Part shown: one piece after another, positions 15,968 through 23,704 of the stretch
Layout of the letters: each line of letters starts with the position of its first letter
How positions within the stretch are numbered: the first letter of the stretch is position 1
Source of the DNA: Gammaproteobacteria bacterium
GTDB lineage: Bacteria; Pseudomonadota; Gammaproteobacteria; UBA9214
Assembly: GCA_029864225.1 (NCBI GenBank)
Contig: JAOTTU010000003.1
Coordinates: 1 to 32,313, forward strand
Length of the DNA stretch: 32,313 bases
Reading direction: 5' to 3'
The notes under the pieces: generated by a model
What the model saw: only the letters and a program-made list of their open reading frames with translations
Databases searched by the model: none
What the model was told of the DNA's origin: nothing
Made by a program: the position numbers and the translations under genes

Positions 15968-18220
15968 TCAGGAACCGACGACCTCGATGGCATCCACCTT
16001 CTGGTAGCCACGCGGCAGTTTCAGTCCGCGCCTGCCGCGCTCGCCGGCAAATTCGTCCACCTCCCCTGCCTTCATGGTCTTGTATTTCTTACCGGCACGC
16101 ACCAGCAGCTTCTCACCGTCCTGAATACACTCCATGGCTGCAACATATTCATTCCGGCTCTTCAGCTTCGCTGCGGGGATGTTGATGATTTTGTTGCCCT
16201 TGCCGCGCGCCAGCCGGGGCAGTTCGGCGAGCGGGATGACCAGCATATACCCGGCCGTCGTGACCGCGACGATCCAGTCATCCGCCTGGCTCCTGACGGG
16301 CACCGGTCTCAGCGCAGCGCATCCCCTGGGGACCGAAAGCACGGCCTTGCCGGACTTGTTGCGGGTATAAAGGTCACCCAGTCGCGCAACGAACCCATAA
16401 CCCGAATCGGAAGCGAGCAAATACAACTGGTCCGGGTCGCCGGCCATAACACCGACAAAACGTGCGCCGTCAGCCGGCTTCAGGCGTCCACTCAGCGGCT
16501 CACCCTGGCCGCGCGCCGGCGGCAGCAAATGGGTTGGTACGGCATAGGTGCGTCCCGTGGAGTCGAGGAACACTGCAAGCTGGTTGCTGCGGCAGCGCAC
16601 AGCAGCGGCGTATTCATCCCCGGCCTTGTAGCTCATCTCCGTCGGATTGATCTCGTGGCCCTTGGCCACCCGCACCCAGCCATTCGTCGACAGCACTACA
16701 GTCACCGGCTCGCTGGGAATCAACGCCGTTTCGTTCATGGCCTGGGCGGCCTCGCGCTCCACCAGTGAGGAATTGCGTGCATCGCCGTACTTTTCGGCAT
16801 CCGCCTTGATTTCCTTCTTGATCAGCGTCTTCAGACGCTGTGCCGATCCCAGGATCTTCTGTAACTCGTCACGTTCCACGGCCAGCTCTTTCTGCTCATC
16901 CCTGATCTTCATCTCCTCCAGACGGGCCAGCTGCCGCAGGCGGGTGTCGAGGATGTAATCCGCCTGGTCCTCGGACAGCTTGAAGCGTTTGATCAGCGCC
17001 GGTTTGGGCTTGTCCTCGGTGCGTATGATGCGGATCACCTCGTCGAGGTTGAGAAAGGCAATCAGCAGACCATCCAGCAGGTGCAGGCGGCGGCATACTT
17101 TTTCCAGGCGGTACTCAAGGCGCCGGCGCACGGTGGTGGTGCGAAACGCCAACCATTCCTTGAGGATGGTGCGCAGGTCCTTGACCTGCGGGCGCCTGTC
17201 CAGCCCGATCATGTTGAGATTGATGCGTACGCTGCGCTCCAGGTCGGTGGTCGCAAACAGGTGCGTCATCAGGGCCTCGGCATCCACGCGGTTGGAGCGC
17301 GGCACAATGACCAGCCGTGTCGGGTTCTCGTGATCGGATTCGTCGCGCAAGTCCTCGACCATGGGCAGCTTCTTGGCCGTCATCTGTGCCGCGATCTGCT
17401 CCAGGACCTTGCTCCCCGAGGTCTGGTACGGCAGCGCGATGATCACGATATCGCCGTTTTCCTCTTCATAGCGGGCCCGCAGGCGCACACTTCCGCGCCC
17501 GGTCTTGTAGACCTCGATCAGTTCGGCCTTCGGAGTGATGATCTCGGCACCGGTGGGGAAGTCCGGACCCTGTATGTGCTCGCACAGCTCCTCCACTGTG
17601 CTCTTCGGATTTTCCAGCAAGTGGATGGTCGCTGCAGCGACCTCGGTGAGATTATGCGGCGGGATGTCGGTTGCCATGCCGACGGCAATTCCGGTGGCGC
17701 CGTTCAGCAGCACCGAGGGCAGTCGCGCTGGCAACAGCTCGGGTTCCTGCAGGGTACCATCGAAGTTAGGAACCCAGTCCACCGTGCCCTGCCCCAGCTC
17801 AGCGAGCAGTATGTCCGCGTAAGCCGCCAGCCGCGATTCGGTATAGCGCATGGCGGCAAACGACTTGGGATCATCCGGCGAACCCCAGTTGCCCTGGCCA
17901 TCGACGAGCGGGTAGCGGGTGGTGAAGGGCTGCGCCAGATGCACCATGGCCTCGTAGCAGGCGGAATCACCATGCGGGTGGAACTTGCCCAGCACGTCAC
18001 CGACGGTGCGGGCCGATTTCTTGTATTTCGCGGCTGCCGAAAGGGCCAGTTCCGACATCGCATAGACGATGCGCCGCTGTACCGGCTTGAGGCCATCACC
18101 GATGTGCGGCAGCGCACGGTCGAGAATGACGTACATGGAATAATCCAGGTAGGCCTTCTCGGTAAAGGTCTTCAACGGCAGCTGTTCGATGCCTTCGTAG
18201 TCAAGCTCAAGTGTTTCCAT
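15968..18220 (-). CDS. parC: DNA topoisomerase IV subunit A
   Basis: Breakage-reunion subunit of topoisomerase IV, which decatenates daughter chromosomes; 750 residues, normal for ParC. The catalytic tyrosine is Tyr126 in AAMRYTESRL. The quinolone-resistance region HPHGDSACYEAMV has Ser86 and Glu90 where E. coli has Ser80 and Glu84, so it is wild type. QRRIVYAMSEL and DGQGNWGSPDDPKSFAAMRY are typical. The C-terminal half includes the beta-pinwheel with poorly conserved blades, and its short form supports ParC over GyrA. ATG 18220 has GGGTGA 7 bases upstream. The parE stop lies 20 bp upstream, so parE-parC form an operon. Confidence 0.97.
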   Translation of the reverse strand: METLELDYEGIEQLPLKTFTEKAYLDYSMYVILDRALPHIGDGLKPVQRRIVYAMSELALSAAAKYKKSARTVGDVLGKFHPHGDSACYEAMVHLAQPFTTRYPLVDGQGNWGSPDDPKSFAAMRYTESRLAAYADILLAELGQGTVDWVPNFDGTLQEPELLPARLPSVLLNGATGIAVGMATDIPPHNLTEVAAATIHLLENPKSTVEELCEHIQGPDFPTGAEIITPKAELIEVYKTGRGSVRLRARYEEENGDIVIIALPYQTSGSKVLEQIAAQMTAKKLPMVEDLRDESDHENPTRLVIVPRSNRVDAEALMTHLFATTDLERSVRINLNMIGLDRRPQVKDLRTILKEWLAFRTTTVRRRLEYRLEKVCRRLHLLDGLLIAFLNLDEVIRIIRTEDKPKPALIKRFKLSEDQADYILDTRLRQLARLEEMKIRDEQKELAVERDELQKILGSAQRLKTLIKKEIKADAEKYGDARNSSLVEREAAQAMNETALIPSEPVTVVLSTNGWVRVAKGHEINPTEMSYKAGDEYAAAVRCRSNQLAVFLDSTGRTYAVPTHLLPPARGQGEPLSGRLKPADGARFVGVMAGDPDQLYLLASDSGYGFVARLGDLYTRNKSGKAVLSVPRGCAALRPVPVRSQADDWIVAVTTAGYMLVIPLAELPRLARGKGNKIINIPAAKLKSRNEYVAAMECIQDGEKLLVRAGKKYKTMKAGEVDEFAGERGRRGLKLPRGYQKVDAIEVVGS

Positions 18221-18240
18221 TAGCTGTCACCCAGTGTCTG

Positions 18241-20127
18241 CTAGATATCCGCCAGATCGCCCTTGGACTCCAGCCAGCTGCGGCGGTCGGCAGACCGCTT
18301 GCGGGCCAGCAGCATGTCCATCAGCTTGTGCGTGCCGTCGTCGGAGTCGATGGTCAACTGCGCCAGGCGTCGTGTTTCCGGTGCAATCGTGGTCTCGCGC
18401 AGCTGCAGCGGGTTCATCTCGCCCAGCCCCTTGAAGCGCTGCACCATAACCTTGCCCTTGAGCTTCTCGGCCGTGATCCGGTCCAGCACCCCCTGTTTCT
18501 CCGCATCATCCAGGGCATAGAAGACCTCCTTGCCGGCATCGATCCGGTATAGCGGCGGCATAGCGACATAGACGTGGCCGGCCTCGACCAGGGGACGGAA
18601 ATGGCGCAGGAACAGCGCGCACAGCAGGGTTGCGATATGCGCACCATCGGAATCCGCATCTGCCAGAATGCAGATCCTGTTGTAGCGCAGGTTTTTCATG
18701 CCATTGGATCCGGGTTCCACCCCGATGGCCACGGAGATATCGTGCACCTCCTGGGAGGCCAGCACCTCGGTGGAATCGACTTCCCAGGTGTTGAGGATCT
18801 TGCCGCGCAGCGGCATGATGGCCTGGAACTCGCGGTCGCGCGCCTGTTTCGCCGAACCGCCGGCCGAATCGCCCTCGACCAGGAACAGCTCGGTACGCTC
18901 GTTGTCGGTAGATGCGCAATCCGCCAGCTTGCCGGGCAGGGCGGGACCGGAGGTCACCCGCTTGCGCACCACCTTCTTGCCGGCGCGCTGCCGCTTCTGG
19001 GCATTCTCGATCGCCAGCCAGGCAATCCCCTCGCCGGCCTCGGTGTGATGGTTGAGCCACAGGCTGAAGGCATCCTTGACCACGCCGGAGACGAAGGACG
19101 CACACTCGCGTGATGACAGACGCTCCTTGGTCTGACCGCTGAACTGCGGGTCGATCAGTTTCACGGAGAGGATATAGCTGCAGCGGTCCCACACGTCTTC
19201 CGGGGCGAGCTTCACGCCGCGCGGCAGCAGATTGCGGAACTCGCAGAATTCACGCACCGCCTCGGTCAGGCCCATGCGCAGGCCGTTGACATGCGTGCCG
19301 CCCTGCATCGTTGGAATGAGATTGACGTAACTCTCGGCCACGGGGTCTCCCTCACCAGGCAGCCACACCAGCGCCCACTCGGCCGCCTCCTGGTTACCCT
19401 CCATGTTACCGGTGAAGGGTTCCTCCGGCAGGCACGGGACCCCGCCCAGCTCCCCCATCAGGTAGGCGCGCACACCGTCCTCGTAATGCCATTCCAGCTT
19501 CTCGCCGCTGGCCTCGTCATACAGGGAGACCTGCAGACCCGGGCACAGCACCGCCTTGGCGCGCAACACGTGTTTCAGGCGCGCCAGGGAGAACTTGTCG
19601 GAATCGAAGTATTTCGGGTCGGGCCAGAAGCGCAGCGTGGTGCCGGTGTTCTGCTTGCCCACCTTGCCGATCTCTTCCAGCTCGGAGATCCTTTCCCCAC
19701 CGGCAAAGGCCATGTTGTATTCCTTGCCGCCGCGCCGTATCCAGACCTCGAGGTGTTTCGACAGCGCATTGACAACAGAGACACCGACGCCGTGCAGACC
19801 GCCGGAAAAGATGTAGTTCCTGGCCGAGAACTTGCCACCGGCATGCAGTCGCGTCAGGATGACCTCGACACCGGGGATGCCCTCCTCCGGGTGCAGATCC
19901 ACCGGCATCCCGCGGCCGTTGTCACGGACCTCAAGCGATCCGTCCTTGAACAGGGCCACGTCGATCCGCGATGCGTGACCGGCGATAGCCTCATCGACAC
20001 TGTTGTCGATGACTTCCTGGGCAAGATGATTGGGACGCGTCGTGTCGGTGTACATACCGGGGCGCTTGCGCACCGGTTCAAGGCCGCTGAGTATCTCGAT
20101 CGCAGCGGCGTCATAGGCCGTACTCAT
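18241..20127 (-). CDS. parE: DNA topoisomerase IV subunit B
   Basis: ATPase subunit of topoisomerase IV, 628 residues, the usual ParE size and without the GyrB insertion. GHKL ATPase motifs: EVIDNSVDEA with general base Glu38 and Mg ligand Asn42, DNGRGMPVD (about 69-77), and GGLHGVGVSVVNALS (about 109-123). The transducer and TOPRIM parts follow, with LVEGDSAGGSAKQARDREFQ (from about 416) and the metal-binding DADSDG (490-495). RYNRICILADADSDGAHIA and QRFKGLGEMNPLQLRETT are hallmarks of type IIA B subunits. It precedes parC on the same strand. The gene starts 33 bp after the stop of the CNP1-like gene. Confidence 0.97.
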   Translation of the reverse strand: MSTAYDAAAIEILSGLEPVRKRPGMYTDTTRPNHLAQEVIDNSVDEAIAGHASRIDVALFKDGSLEVRDNGRGMPVDLHPEEGIPGVEVILTRLHAGGKFSARNYIFSGGLHGVGVSVVNALSKHLEVWIRRGGKEYNMAFAGGERISELEEIGKVGKQNTGTTLRFWPDPKYFDSDKFSLARLKHVLRAKAVLCPGLQVSLYDEASGEKLEWHYEDGVRAYLMGELGGVPCLPEEPFTGNMEGNQEAAEWALVWLPGEGDPVAESYVNLIPTMQGGTHVNGLRMGLTEAVREFCEFRNLLPRGVKLAPEDVWDRCSYILSVKLIDPQFSGQTKERLSSRECASFVSGVVKDAFSLWLNHHTEAGEGIAWLAIENAQKRQRAGKKVVRKRVTSGPALPGKLADCASTDNERTELFLVEGDSAGGSAKQARDREFQAIMPLRGKILNTWEVDSTEVLASQEVHDISVAIGVEPGSNGMKNLRYNRICILADADSDGAHIATLLCALFLRHFRPLVEAGHVYVAMPPLYRIDAGKEVFYALDDAEKQGVLDRITAEKLKGKVMVQRFKGLGEMNPLQLRETTIAPETRRLAQLTIDSDDGTHKLMDMLLARKRSADRRSWLESKGDLADI

Positions 20128-20160
20128 GATAAAAACCCGTGGGTGAGATTCAGGGAAAGG

Positions 20161-20724
20161 CTATTCATCCACGACCCCTCCCCTGGAGTAACGCAGCCTG
20201 CGGAGGATTTCGTCACGCTTCAAGCTGTCGCTGGTCGTGTCGCACAGGTAGTACCGGTACAGCTCGTAACGGTAGCGGCCCATGCCGGATTCCATGATGC
20301 GCTCCCAGGGGGCCTCAGCCAGTGCTTGCCAGCCACCATTGGCCCCGTAGGCATAGCGGCGATACTTGCGGGTAGTGCAGCGCAGGCCTTCATAGGCGAC
20401 GTTCCTTGCCCCCGTCGCAGAGACGATCACGACGGCATAGCGCACCACGCGATCAGCGCCAACGGAAAGCGACTCGGGGTCGATATAGACAAGGTAGGGA
20501 TAGTTGCCGGTTGTAACCGCCACCTCGAGCAGGCGGCCCGCTTCAGGATACACCGGCAGGTCCGCCAGCTGCTCACGCCAGGGCGCCGACGGTATGAAGC
20601 TATCGGATCTCCAGCCGGAATCGTCATCGGCCAGTGAAACCAGCGCATGCAGCACAAGCAGTGTAAGCAACAGCGCTGGCAAGCAATAACTGCAGGAGAA
20701 TCCTGTTTGTGGGCAAGCTCTCAT
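20161..20724 (-). CDS. CNP1-like family exported protein
   Basis: Small secreted or periplasmic protein of 187 residues resembling the CNP1-like family (PF08750), first noted as a neisserial protein of unknown role. A signal peptide covers about 1-32 (hydrophobic core LPALLLTLLVLHALVSLA). The mature part has several aromatic conserved blocks: LPVYPEAGRLLEV, VRYAVVIVSATGARNVAYEG, and RKYRRYAYGANGGWQ, ending in a Tyr/Arg-rich YRYELYRYYLCDTTS segment. Two Cys residues (in GLRCTTRKY and YYLCDT) could form a disulfide. It lies upstream of parE on the same strand but with no evident functional link. An inverted repeat separates it from the DUF3501 gene. Confidence 0.75.
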   Translation of the reverse strand: MRACPQTGFSCSYCLPALLLTLLVLHALVSLADDDSGWRSDSFIPSAPWREQLADLPVYPEAGRLLEVAVTTGNYPYLVYIDPESLSVGADRVVRYAVVIVSATGARNVAYEGLRCTTRKYRRYAYGANGGWQALAEAPWERIMESGMGRYRYELYRYYLCDTTSDSLKRDEILRRLRYSRGGVVDE

Positions 20725-20784
20725 GGGGAGCGCAGTTTAACGCGCCGCCCGCCGCATTTCGAGCCTGTGTTCAGCACCGTTCAT

Positions 20785-20812
20785 GACTGCACAACCATCC
20801 GCTGGTGCAGTC
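20785..20812 (-). terminator. hairpin just after the DUF3501 stop, possible terminator
   Basis: Perfect 8-bp arms GACTGCAC (20785-20792) and GTGCAGTC (20805-20812) lie 3 bp beyond the DUF3501 stop codon. The 12-base loop contains ACCA/TGGT that could extend the stem. No T-run follows, so it may be a Rho-dependent or RNA-protective end of the rubrerythrin operon rather than a classic intrinsic terminator. Confidence 0.4.
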
Positions 20813-20815
20813 CGG

Positions 20816-21400
20816 TCACGCCAGGTCGGCAACCAGGGACTCGCGGATATTGTCGCCCACTGGTCCTACCCGGTGGGTGTAATTCTCGTGGTCAATGCCG
20901 ACGTTGATGGCCGCCCCGTTCCTGACAGCCTCGACCATTGCCGGCGTCAGTTCAAAGCGCAGAAAGTGTACGGACGAGGTCTTTTCCTCCGTGTCCCGTT
21001 CCAGATCCTCGTCGGCGATCGCGTAGACCGGCTCATGACCGGCCACGCTCACCCAGACCCGGTCCTCTACCCCGATCAGCCTGGCCAGCAACTGGCGGCG
21101 CCGGTCGACATCGGGTTCCTCGATCATGAAGGTCGCCTTCCAGTTGGAGCCGTCGGGTATCAACGGGTTGTAGACCTCCAGCTCTTCCTCAATACCGGCC
21201 GCTTCGAAGATCCGCTCGACCCGCAGCATCTCCTGGATCTGATACTGAATGGTCTGGCGGTCTTCGAAATAGAGGGTCGCCACCGGCCCGACCCGGATGT
21301 TGCGGTCCTTCTTGTGTGCAATGGTCCGGGCACGGAACTCGGGGCGGACCTCGGCATACTGCTCCAGGCTGTAAAGGTCACTGCGCGTCAGTTTGTCCAT
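20816..21400 (-). CDS. DUF3501 family protein
   Basis: Cytosolic protein of 194 residues in the DUF3501 family (PF12007); no function known to me. It begins MDKLTRSDLYSLEQYAEVRP and contains the conserved RIGPVATLYFE-like block (NIRVGPVATLYFEDRQTIQY), EMLRVERIF, and a C-terminal HFLRFELTPAMV followed by INVGIDHENYTHRV. There are no Cys residues, no metal-binding Cys cluster and no signal peptide. It follows the Fe-S protein gene by 19 bp and rubrerythrin further upstream. I know this gene trio as a recurrent association in proteobacteria, which suggests a role in the same peroxide or redox process. The role itself is inference. Confidence 0.85.
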   Translation of the reverse strand: MDKLTRSDLYSLEQYAEVRPEFRARTIAHKKDRNIRVGPVATLYFEDRQTIQYQIQEMLRVERIFEAAGIEEELEVYNPLIPDGSNWKATFMIEEPDVDRRRQLLARLIGVEDRVWVSVAGHEPVYAIADEDLERDTEEKTSSVHFLRFELTPAMVEAVRNGAAINVGIDHENYTHRVGPVGDNIRESLVADLA

Positions 21401-21419
21401 GATTTCACCTGTTCTAGGG

Positions 21420-22766
21420 CTAAATACCGTAGGCCCGACGCACCAACGACAGCGGATGCACGGGCGCCTGCCCGTCCTTCAGCCCGTTCTCGATCTGGTG
21501 ACCGGCCATGGGGCAGTCGCTGCTGTAGTAGTCCGCCTCGGCGCGCTCCACGCGGTTCACGACCGGGCGGCAGATCTTCATGGAGGTTTCGTGGAACTCC
21601 TGCTTGACGGCATAGGTCCCGTCATGTCCGGAACAGCGCTCTATAGGTTCGACGTTGGTATCCGGCACCAGCTGCAGGAGATCACGGGTCTTCATGCCGA
21701 TGTTCTGTACCCGCAGGTGACAGGCCACGTGGTAGGCGATCTTACCCAGTGGATGCTTGAAGTCGGTGTTCAGCTTGCCGAATTTGTGGCGCAGCATCAG
21801 GTATTCGAACGGGTCGAAGATGGCGTCCCTGACCTTGATCACGTCCGGGTCGGCCGGAAACATCAGCGGCAGCTCCTGCTTGAACATCAGCACACAGGAA
21901 GGTACCGGCGCCACGATATCCCAGCCGTCGTTGACCAGCGCCAGCAGCGCAGGAATATTCGCCTCCTTGGCGGCCTTGACGGACTCGAGGTCACCCAACT
22001 CCAGCTTGGGCATACCACAGCACTGTTCCTTGTCGACCAGGGTGACGGGAATATTGTTGTGTTGCATGACGGCAATCAGGTCCTGGCCGATCTGCGGTTC
22101 GTTGTAGTTGCCATAACAGGTAGCGAACACGGCCACCCTGCCCTGTGTCGGACCGGCCGGTTCGGCCGCTGCACCGGCGGTGTTCAGCCTACCCGCTGAC
22201 TTGCGCAGGGTCTTGCTGTGGTACTCCGGCAGGATGGCATCGGGGTGTACACCCAGGGTCTTTTGCAGCAGCTTGCGGCCGGCCTTCGAGCGGTTGCCCG
22301 CATTGACAGCCCGGGTCACGATCGGGATTCCGGCAAGCTTGCCGACCGTATCGGTCGAGGTCAGCAGCCGGTCACGCAGGCGCGGCCTGGCCTGTTTGAA
22401 CTTCACCGCCTTGGCGCGCAGCATGAGGTGCGGGAAGTCCACGTTCCACTCGTGCGGCGGCACATAAGGACACTTGGTCATGTAACACATATCGCACAGG
22501 TAGCAGTGGTCCACCACCTCCCAGTAGACCTCGCGTGCGACACCGTCCAGTTCCATGGTTTCCGATTCATCGATGGCATCGAACAGGGTCGGAAACGCAT
22601 TGCACAGACTGAAGCAGCGCCGACACCCGTGACAGATGTCGAATACCCGTTCCAGTTCCTTGAACAGGTCAGTCTCGTCGTGAAACGACGTGCTGGTCCA
22701 ATCCAGGGGATGACGTGTCGGCGCGTCCAGGTTGCCTTCGCGTGTGCCTTCGGTAGTTTGACCCAT
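21420..22766 (-). CDS. Fe-S oxidoreductase with CCG domains (GlpC/HdrD-like)
   Basis: Soluble iron-sulfur electron-transfer protein of 448 residues. Two [4Fe-4S] ferredoxin-type motifs: C45, C48, C51 and C55 (CHGCRRCFSLC), and C88, C91, C94 and C99 (CYLCDMCYMTKCP). Two cysteine-rich CCG-type domains follow. The first has C217, C249-C250-G (QCCGMPKLELG) and C291. The second has C349 (HVACH), C378 in ERCSGHDGTYA and C418 (DCPMAGHQ). In the second, CCG has become CSG, as often in GlpC-type proteins. No membrane segments or flavin motifs are visible. Located between rubrerythrin and DUF3501, it is a good candidate electron donor for rubrerythrin; this is inference. It lies 74 bp downstream of the rubrerythrin stop, with a strong hairpin between. 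Confidence 0.85.
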   Translation of the reverse strand: MGQTTEGTREGNLDAPTRHPLDWTSTSFHDETDLFKELERVFDICHGCRRCFSLCNAFPTLFDAIDESETMELDGVAREVYWEVVDHCYLCDMCYMTKCPYVPPHEWNVDFPHLMLRAKAVKFKQARPRLRDRLLTSTDTVGKLAGIPIVTRAVNAGNRSKAGRKLLQKTLGVHPDAILPEYHSKTLRKSAGRLNTAGAAAEPAGPTQGRVAVFATCYGNYNEPQIGQDLIAVMQHNNIPVTLVDKEQCCGMPKLELGDLESVKAAKEANIPALLALVNDGWDIVAPVPSCVLMFKQELPLMFPADPDVIKVRDAIFDPFEYLMLRHKFGKLNTDFKHPLGKIAYHVACHLRVQNIGMKTRDLLQLVPDTNVEPIERCSGHDGTYAVKQEFHETSMKICRPVVNRVERAEADYYSSDCPMAGHQIENGLKDGQAPVHPLSLVRRAYGI

Positions 22767-22797
22767 AGAGGTGTTCCTTGCTGCCCTGGAAATGACA

Positions 22798-22820
22798 CGG
22801 GGCCGGTCAGACCGGCCCCG
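22798..22820 (-). terminator. strong intra-operon hairpin between rubrerythrin and the Fe-S gene
   Basis: Perfect inverted repeat with 11-bp arms CGGGGCCGGTC (22798-22808) and GACCGGCCCCG (22810-22820) around a single base. There is no T-run on the minus-strand side. In the mRNA it would form a very stable stem just after the rubrerythrin stop (22841), suited to partial termination or to protecting the upstream rubrerythrin message so that it is more abundant than the distal genes. Confidence 0.55.
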
Positions 22821-22840
22821 ATGAGTGGTGGTGCTGGGGC

Positions 22841-23260
22841 CTAGTCGTCCAGTGCATCCAGCGCCTTCTGGAAACGGTTCGCATGGGAACGCTCGGCCTT
22901 GGCCAGCGTCTCGAACCAGTCGGCGATTTCATCAAAACCCTCGTCGCGGGCGGACTTCGCCATACCCGGGTACATATCGGTGTACTCGTGAGTCTCACCG
23001 GCAATGGCCGCCTTCAGGTTGTCTCCGGTGGGACCGATGGGCAGACCGGTTGCCGGGTCACCCACCTGTTCCAGGTACTCGAGGTGGCCGTGCGCATGAC
23101 CGGTCTCACCTTCGGCCGTGGAACGGAATACCGTAGCGACGTCGTTGTAGCCTTCCACGTCCGCCTTGGCGGCAAAATAAAGATAGCGGCGGTTGGCCTG
23201 TGATTCGCCGGAAAAGGCATCTTTCAGGTTTTGTTCCGTAGAACTGCCTTTCAATTCCAT
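22841..23260 (-). CDS. rubrerythrin-type diiron protein without rubredoxin domain
   Basis: Ferritin-like diiron protein of 139 residues, probably a cytosolic peroxide reductase. The diiron ligands are visible: E19 (SGESQANRRY), E52 and H55 (ExxH in GETGHAHGHL), E89 and E92 (GETHEY), and E123 and H126 (ExxH in AERSHANRF). This is the complete rubrerythrin pattern. The C-terminal rubredoxin domain with its two CxxC pairs is absent; the protein ends ALDALDD and contains no Cys at all. An electron donor must therefore be separate, and the Fe-S protein downstream is the obvious candidate. ATG 23260 has a strong GAGGAAAA ribosome site. It is first gene of the unit and divergent from xseB. Confidence 0.93.
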   Translation of the reverse strand: MELKGSSTEQNLKDAFSGESQANRRYLYFAAKADVEGYNDVATVFRSTAEGETGHAHGHLEYLEQVGDPATGLPIGPTGDNLKAAIAGETHEYTDMYPGMAKSARDEGFDEIADWFETLAKAERSHANRFQKALDALDD

Positions 23261-23315
23261 AGTATTTTCCTCATGGTTTGTTATTGAATTCGGAGGCCGT
23301 AGCCCACGCCCTGAT

Positions 23316-23366
23316 TTAGACTCTGTCTAATGTAAGGAAAGTAGCCCAGCAACCTGTGGGTGTCAA
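23316..23366 (-). promoter_or_regulatory. promoter and palindromic operator of the rubrerythrin operon
   Basis: On the minus strand a perfect -35 box TTGACA lies at 23366-23361. After 17 bases there is a poor -10 candidate TACTTT (23343-23338). Immediately downstream sits a perfect palindrome, TTAGAC-N3-GTCTAA (23316-23330), where the transcription start would be. A strong -35 with a weak -10 and an operator at +1 is what a repressed or redox-controlled promoter looks like. The 15-bp size and TTA...TAA ends recall PerR/Fur-family boxes, but the match is partial and the regulator is unknown. Confidence 0.55.
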
Positions 23367-23403
23367 GTTCGTGCGCGCCTTTTCCTTGTAAACAGTGGCT
23401 TAA

Positions 23404-23433
23404 TTGACCCTCGTTACCTAGCTGGGGTAACGT
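23404..23433 (+). promoter_or_regulatory. putative xseB-ispA promoter with inverted repeat
   Basis: A TTGACC -35-like box (23404-23409) is followed by a perfect inverted repeat CGTTACC-N7-GGTAACG (23412-23432) that covers the spacer and the place of the -10 box. No good -10 hexamer is visible, so either the promoter needs an activator or the repeat is an operator. It ends 29 bases before the xseB start. Confidence 0.35.
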
Positions 23434-23461
23434 AAGCGGATTGCATCAAAGTTTCAAGTTA

Positions 23462-23704
23462 ATGGCAAAAAAACGACAGGAAACACCGCTGTTTGAGAAA
23501 TCCCTGCAGGAACTCGAGGCCCTGGTGGAAAAGATGGAGCAAGGGGACCTGAGCCTGGAGGAATCGCTGCAGCATTTCGAACGGGGCGTCCAGCTGACGC
23601 GCGCCTGCCAGCAGGCCCTGAAAGAGGCCGAACAGAAGGTTGAGACCCTGTTGAAAAAAAACGGCCAGGAAGAAATCATACCGTTCGACAGTGAAGACAC
23701 CTGA
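23462..23704 (+). CDS. xseB: exodeoxyribonuclease VII small subunit
   Basis: Small subunit of exonuclease VII, which degrades single-stranded DNA together with XseA; 80 residues, the normal size. The start MAKKRQETPLFEKSLQELE, the central VEKMEQGDLSLEESLQHFER and the following GVQLTRACQQALKEAEQKVE are classic. An upstream in-frame TTG (23441) would add seven non-conserved residues. It overlaps the ispA start by 14 bp, the usual gene pair in gammaproteobacteria. xseA is not in the window. Confidence 0.95.
   Translation: MAKKRQETPLFEKSLQELEALVEKMEQGDLSLEESLQHFERGVQLTRACQQALKEAEQKVETLLKKNGQEEIIPFDSEDT

Noticed and set aside
17081..18223. 380-codon plus-strand frame opposite parC
   Set aside because: It is antisense to the conserved catalytic part of ParC; no independent evidence.
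19291..20637. 448-codon plus-strand frame opposite parE and the CNP1-like gene
   Set aside because: It spans two genuine genes on the other strand and has no domain pattern; a shadow of GC-rich coding sequence.
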